Below, piece after piece: positions 6,425 through 13,895 of a stretch of DNA of 13,895 nucleotides. The notes beneath the pieces are model-generated. The model searched no databases, had not been told where the DNA came from, and saw nothing but the letters and a program-made list of their open reading frames with translations. Source of the DNA: an uncultured delta proteobacterium (lineage in GTDB: Bacteria; RBG-13-61-14; DRUE01); the NCBI GenBank assembly GCA_903930515.1, contig CAIYYW010000125.1, positions 1 to 13,895 of the forward strand, given 5' to 3'. A program made the position numbers and the translations under genes. Each line of letters opens with the position of its first letter. Position 1 is the first letter of the stretch.

Positions 6425-7246
6425 ATGAAATTTAAACTGGACAATGGCGGCGAAACTACAATTTCAGCGGGTAAGTTGGTGGTCGGTGTTTTGGCGGCGC
6501 TGGTTGCCATCATCGTATTGTTCGGGTCGTGGACGATCATCAATCCGGGCCAACGGGGAGTGCGGATCACCCTGGGGTCGGTATCCGACCAGGTTTTCGC
6601 GGAGGGGGTGCATATGAAGATTCCTCTGATCCAGAAGATCGTGAAAATTGATGTGACCACCCAAAAGCTGGAACAACAGGTGGAAGCCTATTCCCAGAAC
6701 ATCCAGTCCGTGAACGCAAAACTGGCTTTGAACTACAACTGCAAGCCGGAACTTGTTAATCGGCTGCTCCAACAAGTGGGAATGGATTATGAGGTTAGAC
6801 TGATTGATCCGGCAATCCAGGAAAGCGTAAAAACCGCAACCGCCAAGTTTACCGCCCAGGAACTGATCAGTGAGCGACATATGGTTAAAGAGGCGATCAA
6901 ATCTGAACTGATGAGCCGACTAAACACCTATTTTGTGGTTACGGATTTTTCCCTGGTGGATTTTTCATTCTCAGATGCCTATGAAAAATCTATTGAAGAA
7001 AAACAGATCGCCGAGCAAAAGGCGCTCAAGGCCAAGAACGATCTGGATAGAATAAAACTGGAAGCCGACCAGCGAATAGTGCAAGCAGAAGGCGAAGCCA
7101 GGGCCATTAAAATCCAGGCCGAGGCTATTACCCAGCAAGGCGGCCAGGCTTATGTGGACCTGCAGGCCATCGCAAAATGGAATGGGGTATTGCCGGTTCA
7201 GATGATTCCAAATGGCACTGTTCCATTTATTGATCTAACCAAGTAA
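6425..7246 (+). CDS. Prohibitin/SPFH-domain membrane protein
   Basis: 273 aa, the usual length for bacterial prohibitin homologues. A single N-terminal membrane segment lies at about 17-37 (L-V-V-G-V-L-A-A-L-V-A-I-I-V-L-F-G). The band-7/SPFH domain follows from about 38 (I-N-P-G-Q-R-G-V-R-I-T-L-G, then F-A-E-G-V-H-M-K-I-P) to about 185. A charged coiled coil covers about 187-235 (E-E-K-Q-I-A-E-Q-K-A, then A-E-G-E-A-R-A). The C-terminal W-N-G-V-L-P tail is typical of the family. Known role: SPFH proteins form large ring or cage assemblies at the membrane, often holding proteases such as FtsH or organising lipid domains; partners are not visible here. GGGGG with 6 nt spacing precedes the ATG, and the gene ends with tandem stops TAA TGA. 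It stands alone, with a weakly defined promoter. Confidence 0.93.
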   Translation: MKFKLDNGGETTISAGKLVVGVLAALVAIIVLFGSWTIINPGQRGVRITLGSVSDQVFAEGVHMKIPLIQKIVKIDVTTQKLEQQVEAYSQNIQSVNAKLALNYNCKPELVNRLLQQVGMDYEVRLIDPAIQESVKTATAKFTAQELISERHMVKEAIKSELMSRLNTYFVVTDFSLVDFSFSDAYEKSIEEKQIAEQKALKAKNDLDRIKLEADQRIVQAEGEARAIKIQAEAITQQGGQAYVDLQAIAKWNGVLPVQMIPNGTVPFIDLTK

Positions 7247-7335
7247 TGACAGGGGGGTAATTTTTTTGCGCTAATCTCCGGCTATGATCCTGATGTGATG
7301 AAAATGTCCAAGGATGGCAAACGACATTCCGTTTT

Positions 7336-7584
7336 TCATCCGCGTCCGGGAAGGTCCGGCTCCTGGTTTTTCTTTCCGAAAATTCTCTCCAAAAACCCCG
7401 CTCTCTTCCGGAATTTATTCAGGGCGTCGGCCTTAAGCTTGACCGTGTTGCCGCATTCGCAAGGCACATCCAAATCCATCCCCGGAACCATTTGTTCCAT
7501 TTTGATCTCAGGGGTCCTTCCGCAAACCGGGCATTTAACCTTCAGGTTGGTTTTAGCGGTGACATTTACTTTGAACTTGATCAT
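7336..7584 (-). CDS. Small zinc-ribbon-like protein
   Basis: 82 aa. Four cysteines in two pairs, C18-P-V-C21 and C42-E-C44-G, suggest a zinc-binding ribbon, with the second knuckle compressed to C-x-C. The rest is Lys-rich and ends with F-L-E-R-I-F-G-K-K. The phrase I-K-M-E-Q-M-V-P-G-M-D-L-D-V-P-C-E-C-G resembles small hypothetical proteins that describe themselves only by a CXXC...CxCG pattern. Shine-Dalgarno GGAGGG lies 4 nt before the ATG, which is strong. The start codon at 7584 follows a repeat-containing spacer, and the next gene upstream on the same strand encodes a DUF486 membrane protein. I cannot assign a function. Confidence 0.75.
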   Translation of the reverse strand: MIKFKVNVTAKTNLKVKCPVCGRTPEIKMEQMVPGMDLDVPCECGNTVKLKADALNKFRKRAGFLERIFGKKNQEPDLPGRG

Positions 7585-7607
7585 CTTTCCCTCCGCGGAT
7601 AAACCTT

Positions 7608-7661
7608 GTTTCGGGTTTCGGGTTCGGGGTCGCGAGCGCCGTGAACCTTGAACCTTGAACC
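7608..7661. repeat. Heptad tandem repeats in the spacer
   Basis: Two short tandem arrays face each other: GTTTCGG, GTTTCGG, GTTCGGG at 7608-7628, and GAACCTT, GAACCTT, GAACC at 7643-7661. The GGTTC-type core of the left array is complementary to the GAACC core of the right one, so the transcript could fold back on itself. A GC-rich run with CCGGC motifs follows to about 7705. Confidence 0.65.
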
Positions 7662-7709
7662 GTCTATCGTTTTCACCGGCTGCCGGCTATCGGCCCCCCG
7701 GCTGCCAAT

Positions 7710-8057
7710 TCAGGGATTCGGCAATCCTCCCCGGAACATAAAATACGCCGCGCCGATCAGGCAGATTCCTGCCCAGAGGAAGTCCAGCTTGAGCGGCTGT
7801 CTCATATATAGATAGCAGAACCCGGCGAACACGCACATAGTGATGATCTCCTGGATCACCTTGAGTTGGCCGAGGGAATAATAATGGAACCCGATCCGGT
7901 TGGCCGGCACCTGGAGCATATATTCAAAGAAGGCGATCCCCCAACTGACCAAGATGACCAGGAGCAGGGGCTTGTGGTTCATATTTTTCAAATGACCGTA
8001 CCAGGCAAAGGTCATAAACAGATTGGAAAACATCAGCAAGATAATCGGCCTGAACAT
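7710..8057 (-). CDS. DUF486 (DMT-superfamily) four-helix membrane protein
   Basis: 115 aa, the expected size for this family. Four hydrophobic segments lie at about 3-19, 30-48, 66-88 and 92-110. The conserved signature W39-G-I-A-F-F-E-Y...Q-V-P-A-N-R-I-G, then L-K-V-I-Q-E-I-I-T, marks the DUF486/COG3169 family, a half-size relative of drug/metabolite transporters that may act as a homodimer; its substrate is unknown. GGAGG lies 8 nt before the ATG. A possible promoter is noted separately. The zinc-ribbon gene follows on the same strand after 125 bp. Confidence 0.9.
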   Translation of the reverse strand: MFRPIILLMFSNLFMTFAWYGHLKNMNHKPLLLVILVSWGIAFFEYMLQVPANRIGFHYYSLGQLKVIQEIITMCVFAGFCYLYMRQPLKLDFLWAGICLIGAAYFMFRGGLPNP

Positions 8058-8118
8058 TTCTCAAAACCTCCTTGTCCTTCTCAAGCCCGGAAACCGCGGC
8101 GCGGATAAATTGCCTTAT

Positions 8119-8146
8119 AAGATAGCCGGGAAAAGGCAGGGCGCAA
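8119..8146 (-). promoter_or_regulatory. Possible promoter for the DUF486 gene
   Basis: On the minus strand TTGCGC (forward 8141-8146) and TATCTT (forward 8119-8124) are 16 bp apart, about 61 bp upstream of the start codon. Each hexamer matches consensus at 4 of 6 positions. Confidence 0.35.
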
Positions 8147-8191
8147 GAATAGTGGACCGGGGATAAGGGATCGGAGGGCGTGATCCGAGTT

Positions 8192-8245
8192 ATGAGCGGG
8201 ACACTCTTGTCCTGCATCAAAGGTTTGATTCTTTGTCCCGCTTAT
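8192..8245 (+). promoter_or_regulatory. Structured inverted repeat upstream of the glycosidase operon
   Basis: A perfect 9-bp inverted repeat AGCGGGACA (8195-8203)/TGTCCCGCT (8234-8242) can be extended by three flanking pairs including a G-T. It encloses a second inverted repeat ATCAAA (8216-8221)/TTTGAT (8224-8229). The outer arm ends 38 nt before the start codon of the glycosidase gene. As RNA this would be a two-storey hairpin in the leader; as DNA, 9-bp arms 39 bp apart centre to centre could be paired operator half-sites. No known riboswitch is recognised. Confidence 0.5.
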
Positions 8246-8279
8246 GCTAAGAGTTCAGGATTCCCAGGGAGGTTAAGAG

Positions 8280-10634
8280 ATGAAAAAAGCAAGGATGTCG
8301 GTTATGTTTATGCTCGCGAGCCTGATCGGATTTTCCGCGTTCGGCCAGTCCCAGCCCCGGCTCAGGCTGTCTCCGCTTTACAGCGCGGAAACCCTTCTGG
8401 CCAACGCGATCACGGCCACGACATTTTTCCTGATGACCCCGGCGATGATTGACCCGAAGATTGACGACGGCTCCACCATCTTTTCCTATTTCGCCAAGCC
8501 CACCTATCAGCTCGGCCTTCCCGGCGAGCATTTTGCCACAATGGTCACGCCCGAGGGCCGACTTTACACCGGCTCCGCGGAGCTGGTTTTTTTCAATAAG
8601 GATCTGGTCCCGCTTGACCAGCGGATTTACACCCTGCTTGACGGCTGGATTCCTTCGGTGCAATACCAGGTTCTTGATGACGGCCTGGTCTATCAGGTGG
8701 AGGCCTTCCAATCCTGGCTGGAGGGGGAGTTCAAGGGAATACCGGTGAACTTCATCCGATATTCCGTGAAAAATGCCGGCGCCGGGAAAATCAAAGCCGG
8801 ACTCGCGGTCGGATATAAATTCGGCGCTCGCGATCATCGTCCGCCCAAGATGAAGCAAAAGAAGTTCAACCCCATCTGGTCCTACAGCTTCGGACCGAAT
8901 TACGCGCTCCGCTCAAAAAAATTGATCTATTATTTTGACCAGGCCCCGGCCCGGAAGCAGGCGATTGATCTCGGCGCGGAGGCCGGGGGAAAATTCCATG
9001 TGCTGGAAAATTGGAGGAGCGGCTCAATCGTGGAATATGAATTTGAACTCGCCCCTGGAGAAGAGCGAAGCTTCACCTTCAAGTTCCCGCAATTTCCGGA
9101 GGACCCAAGCCCGGAGTTGATCGCGAAACTTTCCGGCGCTGATTTTGCCGCATCCCAGGCCGGGTTGAAAAGATTCTGGACCAAGACCGTCTCCCAGGGA
9201 ATGACCATCTCGCTGGCCGAGCCGAAAGTCCTGAACGCGAGCCGGGCCGCGCTCGTTCATAATATTATGTCTCAGGAATACCCGACCGCGGACGAGATCA
9301 AGCAGACCGTGAACCGGTTCCAATACAACAGGTTCTGGCTCCGAGACGGCTCCTTTTTCGCCCGGATGTACACCATCTGGGGACGGATGGATGACGCGAA
9401 AAAACTGCTCCGCCATTTCCTCAAATACCAGGACCGGTCCGGCAATTTCCTCTCCCAGAAAGGGCAGCTTGACGGGTTCGGCCAGAGCCTGTGGGCGTTC
9501 GGGGAATACATCAAGACTTCCGGCGACACCGATTTTGCCGGGGAGATTTTGCCCGCGGTGACCAAGGCGGTCGCCTGGTTCGCGAAAGCCACTGCGGAAG
9601 ATAAATACGGATTGATGCCTCCGGCCTCGGCGATGGACAACGAATTAATTATCGGCAGATACACCGGTCATAATATCTGGGCCTTGGCCGGCCTGGACGG
9701 CGCGATCGCGGTGGCGAGAAGCGCGGGCGATGAAAAGAGCGCGGAAAATTTCCAGATTCTCCGGCATAAATTCGCGGACAATCTTCTGGTCCGGATTTCC
9801 GAGGCGAGCCAGCGGAGGAACGGGGTGATCCCTCCGGGAATGGATGTTCCCTCCGGGATTGACTGGGGCAATCTGTTTGAGGTGTATCCGGAAAATTTTC
9901 TGCCGCCCGACCATCCGCTGGTGGTGAAGACCTTTGACCATTACCGCAAGCATCATATGAAAGAGGGCATCGCCACCTACCGCACGGCAATGCACCATTA
10001 CATCACCGAGCGCGTGACCGAGATGATGATCCGGCAGGGACGGCAGGAAGACGCGCTCAGCGATTTTTATTCCATGCTGGTCCATACCGGGTCCTGCCAC
10101 CAGGGCTTTGAATGGACCATTTTCCCTTACTCCAACCGCGATTACTGCAACGACAGCCCGCTCGGGCAGAGTTGCAATTTCCCGCCCCACGGCTGGTATG
10201 CCGCGCTTTACAACACCCTGCTCCGGAATATGCTGGTGCGCGAGCAGGAAAACACCCTGCATCTCTTGAGCGTGCTCAGCCCCGAGTGGGTCAAGCCCGG
10301 AGATGAAATTCAGGTCAACAACGCGCCGACCTATTTCGGTAAAGTAACCCTGAAAGCGAATTCTCAACCCGACCGGCTGACCGTTTCCATCAACGCCCAA
10401 TTTAAAAATCCGCCGGAAAGCATCATCATCCATTTCCCGTTTTTCAGCCAAGTGAGCAAGGTGACGGCGGACGGAAAGGCGGTGGAGTTCCGGTCTGATT
10501 ATGTGAGGGTCAGGCCCGGGGTGAAGGATGTGGAAATCTTCTGGCAGTTGAACCCGGCTGAAAAATATAGCTACCGGAACTTTGTGAAACAATACCGCGA
10601 GAGCTACTCAAAAAGATACCGGATCCAGTATTGA
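8280..10634 (+). CDS. Secreted six-hairpin glycosidase-superfamily protein
   Basis: 784 aa. A Sec signal peptide (M-K-K-A-R-M-S-V-M-F-M-L-A-S-L-I-G-F-S-A, cleavage near A20-F-G-Q) leads to an all-beta N-terminal domain (about 30-290) with many aromatic and glycine positions. An (alpha/alpha)6 barrel at about 310-670 contains W353-L-R-D-G-S-F-F (D356), Q-L-D-G-F-G-Q-S-L-W, G-F-E611-W-T-I-F-P and F-P-P-H-G-W-Y-A-A-L-Y. A C-terminal beta domain covers about 675-760. This organisation occurs in GH15, GH63, GH65 and GH78 enzymes; I cannot choose a family or name the catalytic acids securely, though R-D-G and G-F-E-W are the best candidates. GGGAGG precedes the ATG. Its stop lies 14 nt from the likely start of a GH84 gene, so the pair should be co-transcribed and act on related glycans outside the cytoplasm. 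Confidence 0.82.
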   Translation: MKKARMSVMFMLASLIGFSAFGQSQPRLRLSPLYSAETLLANAITATTFFLMTPAMIDPKIDDGSTIFSYFAKPTYQLGLPGEHFATMVTPEGRLYTGSAELVFFNKDLVPLDQRIYTLLDGWIPSVQYQVLDDGLVYQVEAFQSWLEGEFKGIPVNFIRYSVKNAGAGKIKAGLAVGYKFGARDHRPPKMKQKKFNPIWSYSFGPNYALRSKKLIYYFDQAPARKQAIDLGAEAGGKFHVLENWRSGSIVEYEFELAPGEERSFTFKFPQFPEDPSPELIAKLSGADFAASQAGLKRFWTKTVSQGMTISLAEPKVLNASRAALVHNIMSQEYPTADEIKQTVNRFQYNRFWLRDGSFFARMYTIWGRMDDAKKLLRHFLKYQDRSGNFLSQKGQLDGFGQSLWAFGEYIKTSGDTDFAGEILPAVTKAVAWFAKATAEDKYGLMPPASAMDNELIIGRYTGHNIWALAGLDGAIAVARSAGDEKSAENFQILRHKFADNLLVRISEASQRRNGVIPPGMDVPSGIDWGNLFEVYPENFLPPDHPLVVKTFDHYRKHHMKEGIATYRTAMHHYITERVTEMMIRQGRQEDALSDFYSMLVHTGSCHQGFEWTIFPYSNRDYCNDSPLGQSCNFPPHGWYAALYNTLLRNMLVREQENTLHLLSVLSPEWVKPGDEIQVNNAPTYFGKVTLKANSQPDRLTVSINAQFKNPPESIIIHFPFFSQVSKVTADGKAVEFRSDYVRVRPGVKDVEIFWQLNPAEKYSYRNFVKQYRESYSKRYRIQY

Positions 10635-10648
10635 GAAAGAGCGGGCAA

Positions 10649-12886
10649 ATGAGCAAAATGTTTTGGGCGGAAATTTTTCTCGCGATCACCATGGCCGCTT
10701 TGAGCGTGGAGAATATTATGGCGCAGGAATTGAAATATAAAAGCATCAATCGCGCTCCCGATGCGGTGGTTTCCGCGAGCTCCTTTCGCCGGGGAACAAT
10801 GTCGGAGGTCCTGGGCGGGAGCGTTTTGCTATACGCTCCGCAGGTATGGAACCATTGGATCCCGAGCTATGCCGCGGACCGGGATTCGGAAACCTTCTGG
10901 GCGAGCGAGCGGGGTGATACTCAATGGCTGGAGCTGGAATTGGGGAACCGGCTGATAAATGAAGTCCCCATCAGCCGGATCGTGATCAGGTGGGGAAAGG
11001 ACCGGCCGGGGAAATATTCGGTTTCCGTTTCTTCTGACCGGACAAACTATCAGCCGCTCAAGGAATATCAATTTGAAGGGGGCGATCAGCGGATTATTGA
11101 ACTGGAGACGCCGGTGAGCGCCCGTTTTCTGAAATTGGAATTTCCGCAAGCCCGGGATGGCGTGAGCGTCCGGGAGATTTTGGTCTTCGGGCCGGATCAG
11201 GAAAAACTTCCCGGCCCCGCGATTGAAGTCAAGGCCGAGGCGCTCTCCAATCAGGAAATCCGGCTGAGTTGGAAATATGCCGACAATTCTCCGCCCGCGT
11301 ATCTGTTTAAAATTTATCGCGGGACCGCCAAGGATTTTCCCGCGGACCGGGCGCGCCTGATTGAAGAAACCGACCGGACCGAATTCCTGGACCAGGCGCT
11401 TCAGCCCGGGACAACATATTATTATAAGGTATTGGCCGAAGGATTTTCCGGAGACCGGAACCTGTCCGGCCCGGTCGTGTCCGCAATGACCAGGCCCGGC
11501 GCCGCGTATTCCCGGATGCCGATCCACGGCGTGATTGAGGGTTTTTATAACCAGCCCTGGCCGCATACCGAGCGGGTGCGTTTGCTCAGGTTTTTGGCCC
11601 GGAGCGGTTTCAACCATTACCTCTACGCGCCCAAGAACGATCCCTGGCACCGCCAGCTCTGGCGCGAGAGCTACCCCGATGATGAGAAGAAAAATTTCCG
11701 GGAACTCGCGGATGCCGGCAACGCCCTCGGCATCGCTATCAATTACGGCATCTCGCCCGGGCTGAGCATCAACTACAACGATCCTGCGGAAGTTGAGAAG
11801 CTCAAAGCCAAGCTCAAGGAAATGTTTGATCTGGGCATCCGCAATTTCACCCTCTGCCTTGATGACATACCGGATTCCAACAAAGCGGATCGGAAAATGG
11901 CGCTGGACCAGGTCAAGCTGGTCAACGAAATTCAACGGTTCCTCCTCAGCCTAGACCCGAAATGCCGGCTCTTCTTCTGCCCGACCGTGTATTCCTTTCC
12001 CTATTCGCACTGGGTAAATCAGAACAAGAATTTCGCGGCCTATTTGGAAACCCTGGCTCAGCTTGATCCGGAAGTGATGATTATGTGGACCGGGCCGACC
12101 CAGACCTTTTCCGACATCATTGACCTCAAGAGCGCCGCGGAATATCAAAAGCTCTGGAACCGGCCCATCCTGGTCTGGGACAACTATCCGGTCAACGATG
12201 TCTCTCTCCAGAAAAATATCTTCCTCGGCCCCTACCTCGGACGCGACCCCAAGCTCGGCGAAGCCGTGGCCGGAATCTTTTCCAACCCGATGTTCATCGT
12301 CAACGCCAACCGGCTCCCGCTTTTCACCATGGGGAAATATTTTACCGACGAAAATTATGACCCCTGGAAGGCTTATCAGGAGGCGATGCCGGTTGTGGGC
12401 AAAGGCGCGGAGATTGCGCTCAAGGATTTGAGCGATTGCCTGTTGAGTCATCCCATGTTCCCGAGCCGGAGCATTTCCACGCTGCCGGTCAAGAAACAAA
12501 TTGACCAATTCTGGACCGCGTATCAGACCGGGAATTATGAAAAAGAAGAAGCGCAACTGCGCGAGCTTTTTCAAAGATACTCAAAAAATCCGGATGAGCT
12601 TGAGAAGCTGGAAAACCAAAGGCTCTGGTATGAACTCAAGCCGGCCAGCGAAAAGCTCAGCCTGTTCGGACAAGCCTCGCTCAAGGCCCTTGAATATATG
12701 GAAACCAAAGACGCTGCCAAACGCGCCGAGCTGAAAAATGAGGCGCACGCGCTTTTGAAACAGGCCAAGAAAAATCCCTGGAAAGTCGCCACCCCCAGCG
12801 TGTCCCCGCTCTATCGTTTGATCGGCGCCAAACCCGAAAACCAGCCGGTGTTTGAAGCATTTGTCAAAGCCGCGCTCAAAAAATAG
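10649..12886 (+). CDS. Secreted GH84 beta-N-acetylglucosaminidase-like enzyme with discoidin and FN3 domains
   Basis: 745 aa from ATG 10649. An in-frame TTG at 10631 overlaps the previous stop and would add six residues including R-K. A signal-like N-terminus ends near M24-A-Q. An F5/8 type C (discoidin/CBM32-like) module lies at about 35-181 (A-A-D-R-D-S-E-T-F-W-A-S, then R-F-L-K-L-E-F). A fibronectin type III module lies at about 190-282, with L-Q-P-G-T-T-Y-Y-Y-K-V-L-A-E. The GH84 TIM barrel, about 290-590, shows G294-V-I-E-G-F-Y-N-Q-P-W, D-D405/406 (C-L-D-D-I, the catalytic pair of the substrate-assisted mechanism), M479-W-T-G-P, and V-W-D-N-Y-P followed by F-L-G-P-Y. A helical region follows. 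Known role: release of beta-linked GlcNAc from glycans or O-GlcNAc proteins. Most GH84 enzymes have a GH20b-like N-terminal domain; here binding modules occupy that place. Confidence 0.92.
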   Translation: MSKMFWAEIFLAITMAALSVENIMAQELKYKSINRAPDAVVSASSFRRGTMSEVLGGSVLLYAPQVWNHWIPSYAADRDSETFWASERGDTQWLELELGNRLINEVPISRIVIRWGKDRPGKYSVSVSSDRTNYQPLKEYQFEGGDQRIIELETPVSARFLKLEFPQARDGVSVREILVFGPDQEKLPGPAIEVKAEALSNQEIRLSWKYADNSPPAYLFKIYRGTAKDFPADRARLIEETDRTEFLDQALQPGTTYYYKVLAEGFSGDRNLSGPVVSAMTRPGAAYSRMPIHGVIEGFYNQPWPHTERVRLLRFLARSGFNHYLYAPKNDPWHRQLWRESYPDDEKKNFRELADAGNALGIAINYGISPGLSINYNDPAEVEKLKAKLKEMFDLGIRNFTLCLDDIPDSNKADRKMALDQVKLVNEIQRFLLSLDPKCRLFFCPTVYSFPYSHWVNQNKNFAAYLETLAQLDPEVMIMWTGPTQTFSDIIDLKSAAEYQKLWNRPILVWDNYPVNDVSLQKNIFLGPYLGRDPKLGEAVAGIFSNPMFIVNANRLPLFTMGKYFTDENYDPWKAYQEAMPVVGKGAEIALKDLSDCLLSHPMFPSRSISTLPVKKQIDQFWTAYQTGNYEKEEAQLRELFQRYSKNPDELEKLENQRLWYELKPASEKLSLFGQASLKALEYMETKDAAKRAELKNEAHALLKQAKKNPWKVATPSVSPLYRLIGAKPENQPVFEAFVKAALKK

Positions 12887-12949
12887 CTATGCATAGATAA
12901 GCAAAACGCGCATGGGAATAAGAAATTATGAAGCCAGCAACTTTATTCC
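12887..12949. repeat. Palindrome and inverted repeat after the GH84 gene
   Basis: A perfect 10-bp palindrome CTATGCATAG (12887-12896) abuts the stop codon. Further on, GGAATAA (12915-12921) and TTATTCC (12943-12949) form a 7-bp inverted repeat with a 21-nt loop. Neither has a T tract, so a terminator function is uncertain, although the site lies between convergent genes. I see nothing else to report in the rest of the spacer up to 13063. Confidence 0.35.
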
Positions 12950-13063
12950 ACGGCCAATACCTGCCGCTGGTGTGCCCCCAATACGCCTAAAGCGTCTCTA
13001 CACCAATTCGCGCTGCTGGTAAAGATGATAGCGCCCTCCCTAATGTTAACCAGACAATTTAAT

Positions 13064-13895
13064 TCACGGGCCAAACCCGATCACATCTACTGGAACATTG
13101 CTATTAGTATGTGTCCCATTCCCAAGTTGACCAGTATCATTATACCCCCAGCACTGGACTCCGCCGCTGGAGGTCCGGACACAGGTATGCTGCCGGCCCG
13201 CCGAGATCGCGCTTGCCCCGGAAGCTAATCCGTAAACATTTACCGGAACATTGCTATTGGCATTTGTCCCATTCCCAAGTTGACCAGACACATTATACCC
13301 CCAGCACTTTACTCCGCCGCCGGAGGTCCGGGCACAGGTATGATATTCACCAGCCGAGATTGCGCTTACCCCTGAATATAAACCGGAAACATCCACTGGA
13401 ACATTTCTATTCCAAGTCCCATTCCCAAGTTGATAAAAATTATTTGCCCCCCAGCACTTTGCTCCGCCGCTGGAGGTAATGGCACAGGTATGATAATAAC
13501 CGGCCGAGATGGAGCTTACACCGGAAGTTAGACCGGAAACATCCACTGGAACATTGCTATCAGTCCAAGTCCCATTCCCAAGTTGACCACCCCCATTATT
13601 CCCCCAACACTTGACTCCGCCGCCGGAGGTCAGGGCACAGGTATGATTACCACCAGCCGAGATTGCGCTTACCCCTGAAGCCAAGCCGGAAACATCCACC
13701 GGAACAGTGCTACCGATCCAAGTCCCACCATAGTATATAGACCCCCAACACTTTACTCCACCGCTGGAGGTAAGGGCACAAGCATGATTAACACCAGCCG
13801 AGATTGCGCTTACCCCTGAAGTCAGGCCGGAAACATCCACCGGAACAGTGCTTGTAGTAAATGACCCATTCCCAAGTGCACCATACCAATTATCC
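13064..13895 (-). CDS. RCC1-like repeat (beta-propeller) protein, 5' end beyond window
   Basis: The minus-strand frame is open from the window edge to TGA at 13066-13064. The edge codons read [10 protein letters not shown], so the visible part (277 codons) lacks its start. Five repeats of 47-51 residues follow, plus an incomplete one at the edge. Each carries S-A-G-x2-H-T/A-C-A, G-G-V/A-x-C-W-G, Q-L-G-N-G-T and V-P-V-D-V-S-G-L-x-S-G-V. These are RCC1/ATS1-type propeller blades with two cysteines per blade. The last blade ends I-G-F-G-P. Bacterial proteins of this type are usually large, secreted or surface-bound, and mostly uncharacterised. The internal GTG at 13840 is not the start. The gene converges on the GH84 gene. 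Confidence 0.88.
   Translation of the reverse strand, partial: DNWYGALGNGSFTTSTVPVDVSGLTSGVSAISAGVNHACALTSSGGVKCWGSIYYGGTWIGSTVPVDVSGLASGVSAISAGGNHTCALTSGGGVKCWGNNGGGQLGNGTWTDSNVPVDVSGLTSGVSSISAGYYHTCAITSSGGAKCWGANNFYQLGNGTWNRNVPVDVSGLYSGVSAISAGEYHTCARTSGGGVKCWGYNVSGQLGNGTNANSNVPVNVYGLASGASAISAGRQHTCVRTSSGGVQCWGYNDTGQLGNGTHTNSNVPVDVIGFGP
13115..13895. repeat. Tandem DNA repeats of 141-153 bp in the RCC1-like gene
   Basis: The anchor CCCATTCCCAAGTTG recurs at 13115, 13268, 13418 and 13571; diverged copies lie at 13724 (only CCCA of the core kept) and 13865. Spacings are 153, 150, 153, 153 and 141 bp, all multiples of 3. The copies are similar enough in third positions to indicate recent duplication or gene conversion. 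The copy between 13724 and 13865 is 12 bp short and lacks the Q-L-G-N-G loop. Confidence 0.85.

Noticed and set aside
7209-7269. AAATGG/CCATTT hairpin and a T run near the end of the prohibitin gene as a terminator
   Set aside because: The hairpin is inside the coding sequence and the T run starts more than 30 nt after it, so they do not form one intrinsic terminator.
9645-11935. Long minus-strand open frames (315 and 368 codons) opposite the two glycosidase genes
   Set aside because: They are antisense shadows of GC-rich coding sequence. The translations are His/Arg/Pro-rich, without motifs or ribosome sites, while the plus-strand frames carry clear signal peptides and catalytic motifs.
13064-13895. 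Regular repeats that could suggest a CRISPR array or satellite DNA
   Set aside because: The units are 141-153 bp, all multiples of three, and encode RCC1 blades in one continuous frame. There are no short repeats with unique spacers.

Overview
The window looks like chromosomal DNA from a moderately GC-rich, probably uncultured anaerobic bacterium. The grounds are Shine-Dalgarno-led genes packed into short operons, a tRNA with an encoded CCA end, a Tat-exported flavodoxin-like protein, CCG-type Fe-S redox proteins and secreted glycan-active enzymes. I see no transposase, integrase, phage gene or CRISPR array. A lineage near Acidobacteriota/Aminicenantota would fit the gene mix, but that is a guess and no marker in the window settles it.

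Left part (1-3702, minus strand): a three-gene redox operon. It reads from 3702 leftwards as two paralogous FAD-linked oxidases, separated by 1 bp, and then a CCG-domain Fe-S protein cut by the window edge. The layout is that of GlcD/GlcF-type 2-hydroxyacid dehydrogenases. The oxidases, however, carry the S-H-H-H-G-I-G signature of alkyldihydroxyacetonephosphate synthase rather than the G-E-H-G-I-G of GlcD, so their substrate is open.

Middle part (3703-8057): tRNA-Lys(CTT) with a near-consensus promoter; a minus-strand Tat-exported HemG-like flavodoxin-domain protein with a palindrome inside its promoter; a 443-bp intergenic stretch; an AT-rich gene for a small exported protein; a 583-bp stretch holding a probably frameshifted small ORF; a prohibitin/SPFH membrane protein; and two minus-strand small genes, one zinc-ribbon-like and one DUF486-type four-helix membrane protein, separated by a heptad-repeat spacer.

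Right part (8280-12886, plus strand): a two-gene operon for secreted carbohydrate-active enzymes. The first is a six-hairpin glycosidase-like protein. The second is a discoidin-FN3-GH84 enzyme with the catalytic Asp-Asp pair of beta-N-acetylglucosaminidases/O-GlcNAcases. Together they suggest breakdown of a GlcNAc-containing glycan or glycoprotein outside the cytoplasm. A structured inverted repeat lies just upstream of the first gene.

Right edge (13064-13895, minus strand): the 3' part of a gene for an RCC1-like beta-propeller repeat protein, built from about 150-bp units that are very similar at the DNA level.

No clearly new defence or mobile system is visible. The best candidates for unusual biology are the duplicated AGPS-like oxidases coupled to a CCG Fe-S protein, the unusual GH84 architecture with its partner enzyme, and the exported flavodoxin with a Cys-Cys pair in its flavin loop.
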